Origin: Pseudomonadota bacterium
Lineage (GTDB): Bacteria; Myxococcota; Polyangia; Polyangiales; Polyangiaceae
Length of the DNA stretch: 7,037 bases
Assembly: GCA_023419055.1 (NCBI GenBank)
Contig: JAEZYO010000586.1
Coordinates: 1-7,037 of the forward strand
Direction: 5' to 3'
In this document: in pieces, positions 1 through 4,399 of the stretch
Position numbering within the stretch: the stretch's first letter is position 1
Layout: each line of letters opens with the position of its first letter
Position numbers and translations under genes: made by a program
Notes under the pieces: model-generated
What the model was told of the DNA's origin: nothing
The model's database searches: none
Seen by the model: the letters and a program-made list of their open reading frames with translations, nothing else

Positions 1-2
1 GG

Positions 3-2222
3 CTCCACCTCGAAGACGCGAAGCTGAAGGACGAGATCTACGAGGAGCTCGACCGCATCGACGTGCGCGATGTCGCCGCCCTGCGAGCGGGCGCCGCGCT
101 CATCCGCGAGCGCATTCGAAGCGCGCCGTTGCCCCCCGAGCTCGAGTCCGCCGCGCTCGCGGCGTATCGTGAGCTATCCCGTCGCTTCGAAGAGCAAGAG
201 ACGGACGTCGCCGTCCGTTCGAGCGCGACCGCCGAAGATCTCCCCACCGCCTCATTCGCCGGGCAACAGGAGACTTACCTGAACGTCCGCGGGAGAGACC
301 GCCTGCTTCGCGCGATCAGGGACTGCATGGCGTCGCTCTTCACGGACCGCTCGATCGTGTACCGCGTCGAACGCGGCTTCCCTCACCGCAACGTCGCTCT
401 CTCGGTGGGAGTCCAGAAAATGGTACGGAGCGACCTCGGAGCCGCCGGAGTCATCTTCACGCTCGACACCGAGACTGGCTTCCGCGACGTCGTCCTCGTC
501 ACGGGGGCGTACGGGCTCGGCGAGAGCGTCGTCCAGGGTCGGGTCGACCCTGACGAGTTCTGGGTGCACAAGCCCGGCTTGGCGCGAGGATTTCGCGCCA
601 TCATCAGGAGCGAGATCGGCGAGAAAGCGATCCGGCTGGTCTACGGTACCGATGGAGCGAGAGACGTCGAGGAACAGCGTGTTCCGCTCGAACAACGGCG
701 CAAACCCGTGCTCGAGGACGACGAGATCCTGACACTCGCGCGTTGGGCGGTGCGGCTCGAGGCCCAGTACTCCGAGCGCGCCGCCCAACCGACTCCCCTG
801 GATCTCGAATGGGCGAAGGATGGTCGCTCGGGCCAATTGTTCATCGTCCAGGCAAGGCCGGAGACCGTGCACTCCCAGCGCCTCGCGCCGAGCCTTCGCT
901 CGTACCGGCTACGCGCGAAGAGCCGCGTGCTCGCTACGGGCAAGAGTGTCGGCGCCAAGGTCGGCGTCGGCCCAGTCCGAGTGATTCACGCTCCGCGGGA
1001 GCTCGAGCACTTCCGTCAGGGTGAAGTCCTCGTCGCGGCCATGACCGATCCCGATTGGGAGCCGGTCCTGCAACGCGCTTCGGCGGTCGTGACCGATCAC
1101 GGGGGCAGGACCTGCCACGCGGCCATCGTCTCGCGAGAGCTCGGACTCCCTTGTGTGGTGGGCACCGGCAACGCCACCTCGTTTCTCGAGTCCGGAAAGC
1201 CGGTCACCGTCTCGTGCGCGGAGGGTGACGAAGGCAAGGTCTACGAAGGAGAGCTGCCCTTCGATCGAGCCGATCTCGACGTCTCGAGCCTCCCTACTCC
1301 GAGGGTCCCGGTGATGTTGAACCTCGGCAACCCGGACCTTTCGTTCTCATTGTCGGCCCTCCCGGCTGCTGGGGTCGGTTTACTGCGGATGGAGTTCATG
1401 ATCTCGGGGTCCGTCGGGATCCACCCGATGGCGCTGGTGCACCCCGAGCGCGTCATGGACGCCGCTGCGCTCGCCGAGATCCGCCGAAGGAGCGCCGGGT
1501 TCGAGGGTCCCGAGTTCTTCGTGAGTCGCCTCGCGTCGGGCGTCGGGCGCATCGCCGCGGCGTTCTACCCGCGGCCGGTGATCGTCCGATTCTCCGACTT
1601 CAAGACCAACGAATACGCCGGGCTGCTCGGAGGTAGCGCGTTCGAGCCCCGAGAAGACAACCCGATGATCGGCTTTCGGGGGGCCTCCCGCTACTACGAC
1701 GCGCGCTACCGAGAAGGGTTCGCGCTCGAATGCCGAGCGATCGAGCGCGTGCGAGATACGTTCGGTCTCGACAACGTGAAGCTGATGATCCCGTTCTGTC
1801 GCACGCTGAAAGAAGCCCGACAGGTGCTCGCCGAGCTCGAGAAAAATCGGCTCGCGCGCGGGCGAAACGGGCTCGAAGTCTACGTGATGTGCGAGATCCC
1901 GAACAACGTGATCTTGGTGGACGAGTTCGCCGAGTTGTTCGACGGCTTCTCCATCGGTTCGAACGATCTCACTCAGCTGACCCTCGGGATCGATCGCGAC
2001 TCGGACCTCTTGGCGCCCCTCTTCGACGAGCAGGACGAGGGGGTGCGGCGCTCCATCGCCCGGGTCATCGAGCGAGCCCACCTTCGAGGTCGCAAGGTCG
2101 GGCTGTGCGGCCAGGCGCCGAGCGACCACCCGGAGTTTGCGCGCTTCCTTGCGGAGGCGAGCATCGACTCGGTCTCGGTGACCCCCGACGCGTTCCCCGA
2201 CGTGGTGCGTATCCTCAGCTGA
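3..2222 (+). CDS. ppsA: Phosphoenolpyruvate synthase (pyruvate, water dikinase), 5'-truncated by window edge
   Basis: Cytoplasmic enzyme converting pyruvate + ATP + water to PEP + AMP + phosphate, the gluconeogenic entry step from pyruvate. The reading frame is open to the left edge (first full codon at base 3) and 739 residues are visible. Compared from memory with E. coli PpsA (792 aa), about 55-60 N-terminal residues are missing. Domain order is typical. The N-terminal ATP-grasp region includes RSSATAEDLPTASFAGQQET and VQKMVRSDLGAAGV, and DLEWAKDG...LFIVQARPET closes it. The swivelling phosphohistidine domain has GGRTCHAAI, with the catalytic His codon at 1116-1118. The C-terminal PEP/pyruvate TIM barrel has VRFSDFKTNEY, MCEIPNN, FSIGSNDLTQLTLGIDRDS and GLCGQAPSD, with the catalytic Cys codon at 2106-2108. 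No frameshift or missing key residue was seen. It ends with TGA, 46 bp from the convergent usp gene. The GTG at 63 is an internal Val codon, not the start. Confidence 0.97.
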   Translation, partial: LHLEDAKLKDEIYEELDRIDVRDVAALRAGAALIRERIRSAPLPPELESAALAAYRELSRRFEEQETDVAVRSSATAEDLPTASFAGQQETYLNVRGRDRLLRAIRDCMASLFTDRSIVYRVERGFPHRNVALSVGVQKMVRSDLGAAGVIFTLDTETGFRDVVLVTGAYGLGESVVQGRVDPDEFWVHKPGLARGFRAIIRSEIGEKAIRLVYGTDGARDVEEQRVPLEQRRKPVLEDDEILTLARWAVRLEAQYSERAAQPTPLDLEWAKDGRSGQLFIVQARPETVHSQRLAPSLRSYRLRAKSRVLATGKSVGAKVGVGPVRVIHAPRELEHFRQGEVLVAAMTDPDWEPVLQRASAVVTDHGGRTCHAAIVSRELGLPCVVGTGNATSFLESGKPVTVSCAEGDEGKVYEGELPFDRADLDVSSLPTPRVPVMLNLGNPDLSFSLSALPAAGVGLLRMEFMISGSVGIHPMALVHPERVMDAAALAEIRRRSAGFEGPEFFVSRLASGVGRIAAAFYPRPVIVRFSDFKTNEYAGLLGGSAFEPREDNPMIGFRGASRYYDARYREGFALECRAIERVRDTFGLDNVKLMIPFCRTLKEARQVLAELEKNRLARGRNGLEVYVMCEIPNNVILVDEFAELFDGFSIGSNDLTQLTLGIDRDSDLLAPLFDEQDEGVRRSIARVIERAHLRGRKVGLCGQAPSDHPEFARFLAEASIDSVSVTPDAFPDVVRILS

Positions 2223-2268
2223 CCCGTCGAGCGCGCCGCGGTCGCGCCGCTTCGCAATTGGCCTCGAG

Positions 2269-2724
2269 TCAGGCCCCTTCGCGGACCGTCAGCACCGGAC
2301 AGGTCGCGTGCCTCACCACACGCTCGGCCACGCTACCGAGCAGTACGTGAGCAAGTCCGCTCCGCCCCTGCGTGCCCATCACGACCAGGTCGTAGCCGTC
2401 GTGCTCGATGGCGTCGAGGATGACCTGTGACGCGATCCCTGGCTCCGCGCGCGTGCGGCGAATCGAGATCCCGTCGCGGGCCGCGTCCCCAGAAAGCTCC
2501 CTGAGCGCGGTCTCCGCGTTGCCCTGGACCAACGCGGCCAACTCCGAAGCGTGAGAGCCGGCGATGCCCAGCGTGTCCGGTGCCACGAACTCCGGCACGC
2601 TCCAGACGTGCAACACGTCCACGGCGGCTCCGTATCGTGATGCCAGGCTCGACGCGTACTCGAGCGCACGACGAGAACCCTTCGAGAAGTCGACGGGGAC
2701 CAAAATCGTTCGAATCAGGTCCAT
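2269..2724 (-). CDS. UspA-family universal stress protein, single domain
   Basis: Small cytoplasmic Usp protein of 151 aa, the usual size for a one-domain member. The family helps cells survive starvation, energy limitation and other stresses, and many members bind ATP. It starts with the classic first strand, TILVPVDFS, with Asp12 where the adenine-contacting Asp normally sits. It ends with the nucleotide loop GTQGRSGLAHVLLGS (Gly117, Gly120, Gly130-Ser131), fitting G-2X-G-9X-G(S/T), then VVRHATCPVLTVR. This predicts the ATP-binding subclass. ATG at 2724 is the only sensible start, because it lies just before the first strand. The sequence before it is CCCGGGGCAC, so the only Shine-Dalgarno candidate is a GGGG run. 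The gene lies 53 bp downstream of CBS-1 on the same strand, so co-transcription is likely, but the gap also holds a sigma-54-like promoter and three 21-bp-spaced repeats. It converges on ppsA. Confidence 0.95.
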   Translation of the reverse strand: MDLIRTILVPVDFSKGSRRALEYASSLASRYGAAVDVLHVWSVPEFVAPDTLGIAGSHASELAALVQGNAETALRELSGDAARDGISIRRTRAEPGIASQVILDAIEHDGYDLVVMGTQGRSGLAHVLLGSVAERVVRHATCPVLTVREGA

Positions 2725-2772
2725 GTGCCCCGGGATGCAGTGTTCGTGCCCCGCGTGAGCTCCGTCGTGCCC
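2725..2772. repeat. Three direct GTGCCC repeats at exact 21-bp spacing
   Basis: On the + strand GTGCCC begins at 2725, 2746 and 2767, so both steps are exactly 21 bp, two helical turns. Read toward usp each is GGGCAC. Flanks are partly conserved: the first two bases before the hexamer are TC in two copies and AT in the third, and S-G follows. No copy continues the series on either side at the next 21-bp step. The array fills the gap between the CBS-1 stop and the usp ATG. The middle copy overlaps the -24 element of the candidate sigma-54 promoter. It could be a same-face array for a regulator, or a chance pattern in G+C-rich DNA. Confidence 0.5.
2736..2751 (-). promoter_or_regulatory. Candidate sigma-54 (-24/-12) promoter for usp
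   Basis: Read toward usp the bases are GGGCACG-AACA-CTGCA, against the consensus TGGCACG-N4-TTGCW. Ten of twelve defined positions match, including the near-invariant GG and GC at the required 12-bp offset. Counting from the -12 C puts transcription start at 2725, one base before the usp ATG. This would allow usp to be expressed apart from CBS-1. The call is weakened because the -24 half coincides with one copy of the 21-bp repeat array. Confidence 0.4.
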
Positions 2773-2777
2773 GGCCC

Positions 2778-3188
2778 CTAGAGTAGGTTCTGGACCAACT
2801 TCAGCACGTCGACGTAGCTCAGGATCCCAACGAGCTTGTCCGTGTCGACCTCTACGACCGGCAGCGCTCCGACGCGGTTCGTGACCATCGTTTCGACCGC
2901 GTCCACGAGCTTGGTCTCGGGATGCACGGCGAATACTTCGGTGGTCATGACGTTCGAAATCGGTTGAGACAGGCGTCGTTCGACCTCGTCGGGGTTCTCT
3001 CCCTTCTCCAATACTCCTACCAGGAGCGGTCGCAGATCACGCTCACTCACGATGCCCACGAGCCGCTCGTCCTCGACGACCGGCAGGTGTCGGATGTCAT
3101 CGAGAACGAGCAGCCTCATGGCGAGTCGCACGCTGTTCTCCCGCTTGATGGCGCGAACCTCGGGGCTCATCACTTGCCTGACGATCAC
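2778..3188 (-). CDS. Two-CBS-domain (Bateman module) protein, CBS-1
   Basis: A 136-residue stand-alone CBS pair, probably cytoplasmic. Such modules commonly bind AMP, ATP or related adenosyl ligands and act as energy sensors, often by partner interaction; the partner cannot be told here. CBS domain 1 spans about residues 5-60 (QVMSPEV, then HLPVVEDERLVGIVSERDL). Domain 2 spans about residues 78-134 (VMTTEVFAVHP, then GALPVVEVDTDKLVGILSYVD). The chosen start is GTG at 3188. A strong Shine-Dalgarno AGGGAGGT sits 5 nt before it, and the protein then begins six residues before the conserved Met of the first CBS motif. The frame stays open to an ATG at 3353, but that 55-residue extension is Arg-rich, resembles no domain, and would cover the predicted promoter. 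Stop is TAG. The gene is divergent from CBS-2 and upstream of usp. Confidence 0.9.
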   Translation of the reverse strand: MIVRQVMSPEVRAIKRENSVRLAMRLLVLDDIRHLPVVEDERLVGIVSERDLRPLLVGVLEKGENPDEVERRLSQPISNVMTTEVFAVHPETKLVDAVETMVTNRVGALPVVEVDTDKLVGILSYVDVLKLVQNLL

Positions 3189-3193
3189 CTCGG

Positions 3194-3201
3194 ACCTCCC
3201 T
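3194..3201 (-). promoter_or_regulatory. Strong ribosome binding site that fixes the CBS-1 start
   Basis: Read toward CBS-1 this is AGGGAGGT, followed by CCGAG and then GTG at 3188. It is the best Shine-Dalgarno in the window and the main reason for preferring GTG-3188 over ATG-3353. It lies just inside the short 15-nt leader predicted from the sigma-54-like promoter at 3214-3229. Confidence 0.8.
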
Positions 3202-3213
3202 TTCGAAAATGGA

Positions 3214-3229
3214 AGCAAGCGCCGTACCT
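3214..3229 (-). promoter_or_regulatory. Candidate sigma-54 (-24/-12) promoter for CBS-1
   Basis: Read leftward this is AGGTACG-GCGC-TTGCT, matching TGGCACG-N4-TTGCW at 10 of 12 positions with GG and GC exactly 12 bp apart. The predicted start is about 3203, giving a 15-nt leader that contains the AGGGAGGT ribosome site. This geometry fits a working promoter well. Its core is almost identical to the divergent promoter at 3379-3394. If real, it needs a sigma-54 activator ATPase; none is encoded in the window. Confidence 0.6.
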
Positions 3230-3343
3230 CCGGAGCCGCGGCCCCACGCCGGCGCCCGTCGGTTTGCACATCGGTGAGGCGTTCAACCGAGACGCAGCGC
3301 CTGCGCGGGACCTCATCGCGACCCGCAGATTTTGCGCCGTCCC

Positions 3344-3359
3344 CTCGCGACACCGCGAG
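3344..3359. promoter_or_regulatory. Inverted repeat in the divergent regulatory region (possible operator)
   Basis: CTCGCG-ACAC-CGCGAG is a perfect 6-4-6 inverted repeat. It lies between the two divergent sigma-54-like promoters, with its centre about 30 bp upstream of the CBS-2 -24 element and about 120 bp upstream of the CBS-1 -24 element. The latter distance is normal for an activator (enhancer) site, so one site might serve both genes. Short GC palindromes arise easily in such DNA, so the call is tentative. Confidence 0.3.
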
Positions 3360-3378
3360 CTTTGCCGCGTTTTTTGGT

Positions 3379-3394
3379 CGGTACGACGCTTGCT
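3379..3394 (+). promoter_or_regulatory. Candidate sigma-54 (-24/-12) promoter for CBS-2
   Basis: CGGTACG-ACGC-TTGCT matches TGGCACG-N4-TTGCW at 10 of 12 positions with correct GG-to-GC spacing. GGTACGRCGCTTGCT is shared with the leftward promoter at 3214-3229, 14 of 15 bases identical and pointing the opposite way. That is hard to explain by chance and suggests one sigma factor drives both CBS genes. The predicted start is about 3405, one base before the ATG at 3406. Confidence 0.6.
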
Positions 3395-3405
3395 AATCGG
3401 GGCGC

Positions 3406-3876
3406 ATGTCGCGAGGAAGGACGCCGATCCAGTGCTGGACGTTGATGAAGCGCAACGTGTTTACCGCAACGCCGAAGTCTAGCATCGCGACGGTCGCAGA
3501 GACCATGCGGCGGGAGGGTATCGGGTTCTTGCCTCTGGTCGACGCTCAGCAGCACGTCGTCGGCGTGGTGACCGATCGAGACATCGCGATCCGCGGCTTC
3601 ACTCGAGGTCTCCCGCCAGAGACGCCCGTCGAGCACGTCATGACGACCGACCTCGTGACGTGTCGAATCGACGAAGCGCTCGCCGTGGCCGAGGCGCGAA
3701 TGATCGAGCATCGCAAGTGGCGGCTCCTGGTCGTCAATGAGCAGCGTCAGCTGATGGGCATTCTGACTCTCGTGGATCTCGCGCACGCAGCCGGGCCGTT
3801 CAAGGCGGGGCTCCTGCTCAGGCAGCTCGTCGATCGGGACTACCGCCTCGAGGCAGCGCGGCAAGAGCTCGTGTGA
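3406..3876 (+). CDS. Two-CBS-domain protein with C-terminal extension, CBS-2
   Basis: As drawn, 156 aa with two CBS domains: about residues 10-66 (LMKRNVFTATP, then GFLPLVDAQQHVVGVVTDRDIAI) and about 75-127 (HVMTTDLVTC, then WRLLVVNEQRQLMGILTLVDLA). About 30 residues follow, rich in Leu, Arg and Glu (GLLLRQLVDRDYRLEAARQELV), which look helical and are absent from CBS-1. The T-D-R-D in domain 1 is the type that contacts ribose/phosphate in ligand-binding CBS pairs, so adenine-nucleotide sensing is plausible. ATG-3406 is the first possible start, because an in-frame TAA lies at 3394-3396. It has only a GGGG run upstream and sits at the predicted transcription start. A good Shine-Dalgarno at 3413-3420 instead points to codon 8, which is ATC. 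ATG-3445 is a poorer choice because it cuts into the domain. The gene is divergent from CBS-1. Confidence 0.9.
   Translation: MSRGRTPIQCWTLMKRNVFTATPKSSIATVAETMRREGIGFLPLVDAQQHVVGVVTDRDIAIRGFTRGLPPETPVEHVMTTDLVTCRIDEALAVAEARMIEHRKWRLLVVNEQRQLMGILTLVDLAHAAGPFKAGLLLRQLVDRDYRLEAARQELV
3413..3420 (+). promoter_or_regulatory. Shine-Dalgarno-like GAGGAAGG inside the annotated CBS-2 start region
   Basis: GAGGAAGG is followed after 6 nt by ATC (3427-3429) in the CBS-2 frame. That codon is six residues before the conserved Met of CBS domain 1, exactly where CBS-1 begins with GTG. The site also lies about 8-15 nt after the predicted start of transcription, as in CBS-1. It may be the true ribosome site, with ATC as a rare start codon or a base error for ATG. 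Otherwise it is just codons 3-5 of the longer form. Confidence 0.35.
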
Positions 3877-3877
3877 A

Positions 3878-3900
3878 CGTTCGACTCGAAAGCTCGAGCG
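3878..3900 (+). terminator. Weak hairpin after CBS-2 (terminator-like, no U tract)
   Basis: Directly after the CBS-2 stop, CGTTCGA (3878-3884) can pair with TCGAGCG (3894-3900), with one G-U pair and a 9-nt loop. An alternative stem pairs CTCGA (3885-3889) with TCGAG (3894-3898). No T run follows, so intrinsic termination is doubtful. Transcription could continue into the next + strand gene. Confidence 0.2.
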
Positions 3901-3983
3901 CTCAGTGCAACCTGACACAGCACGTGGTCGAGGTTCCGCCTTGCCGGCGTCGAACGATCGCGAAAGGAACCGCAGTTGCCCCG

Positions 3984-3999
3984 GCACGATGACTCGTGC
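3984..3999 (+). promoter_or_regulatory. Perfect hairpin/inverted repeat before STAS-like gene 1
   Basis: GCACGA-TGAC-TCGTGC is a perfect 6-bp stem with a 4-nt loop. It covers ATG-3989, one of the possible starts of the next gene, and ends 13 nt before ATG-4013. In RNA it would hide the upstream ATG, which fits translation from 4013. In DNA it could be a small operator. Nothing else in the 3877-4012 gap is clearly recognisable. Confidence 0.3.
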
Positions 4000-4012
4000 A
4001 CTATGCAGCCGA

Positions 4013-4399
4013 ATGACGGCGTCGCCAGCAGCGACCAGGAGCTGGCAAATCAACGCGACGGGGAACAAGGGCCCGATCTGGGTTTCGTTCGTCGGCCCGA
4101 CCGCGAGCGAGGAAATCCCTGACCTCATCACCGCCCTCGCTGCCGCCATGCCCGACAAGCAGGCCAAGCTGGTCTTCGACCTGCGGAAGCTCGAGGGCTA
4201 CAACCCCGACACCAAAGAGCCCTTCAAAGCTTGGCTGGCGGAGCACAAGCTCGAGATCGAGGAAGTCGTAGTGCTGGTGCCGAAGGCCCATGTCATCGTT
4301 CGCATGGTTACGGCCGCGGTTGCCCTGGCTGCGGGCGTGAAGATTCGAGTCGAAGAGGCTTTCGAAGGTTCCGACGGCGTCACTCCATCGCGCCCCTGA
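4013..4399 (+). CDS. Small protein of unknown function, possibly STAS/SpoIIAA-like (paralogue 1)
   Basis: I do not recognise a named family. The 128-residue form has a pattern that suggests an alternating alpha/beta STAS-like fold: IWVSFVGP, an amphipathic helix (EIPDLITALAAAMP), a strand KLVFDLRKLEG, the motif NPDTKEPFKAWL, a strand EEVVVLVP, then a hydrophobic helix (VRMVTAAVALAAG) and strand VKIRVEEAFE. STAS proteins often work in partner-switching signalling, but the usual D-(S/T)-S-G phosphorylation loop is not clear. About half of roughly 109 aligned residues match the product at 5992-6372, without gaps. ATG-4013 is chosen because it aligns exactly with ATG-6372 of that paralogue, both nine residues before the shared Ser-Trp. 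ATG-3989 and ATG-3905 are in frame but less supported, and no start has a strong Shine-Dalgarno. It runs 20 bp into the 3' end of the convergent kinase gene. Confidence 0.8.
   Translation: MTASPAATRSWQINATGNKGPIWVSFVGPTASEEIPDLITALAAAMPDKQAKLVFDLRKLEGYNPDTKEPFKAWLAEHKLEIEEVVVLVPKAHVIVRMVTAAVALAAGVKIRVEEAFEGSDGVTPSRP

Noticed and set aside
63..65. GTG at 63 as the start of ppsA
   Set aside because: The frame is open upstream to the window edge, and those residues align with the PpsA N-terminal region, so the gene simply begins outside the window.
252..2129. Several open frames antisense to ppsA
   Set aside because: All lie opposite the intact, highly conserved PpsA reading frame and show only shadow composition.
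2223..2275. Possible terminator between convergent ppsA and usp
   Set aside because: Only 5-bp stems are visible (GCGCG/CGCGC at 2231-2247; GGCCT/AGGCC at 2260-2275), without T runs on either strand. They are not distinguishable from background.
3189..3353. N-terminal extension of CBS-1 to the ATG at 3353
   Set aside because: The extension is Arg-rich and domain-free and overlaps the promoter, while GTG-3188 has a near-perfect ribosome site at the right distance.
3966..3980. Sigma-54-like AGGAACC-GCAG-TTGCC before STAS-like gene 1
   Set aside because: The GG-to-GC spacing is right but only about 8 of 12 positions match, too weak beside the three 10-of-12 sites.
3313..4167. 284-codon open frame on the minus strand across CBS-2 and the following gap
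   Set aside because: It is antisense to a convincing CBS protein, has no family features, and would run across the divergent promoter region.
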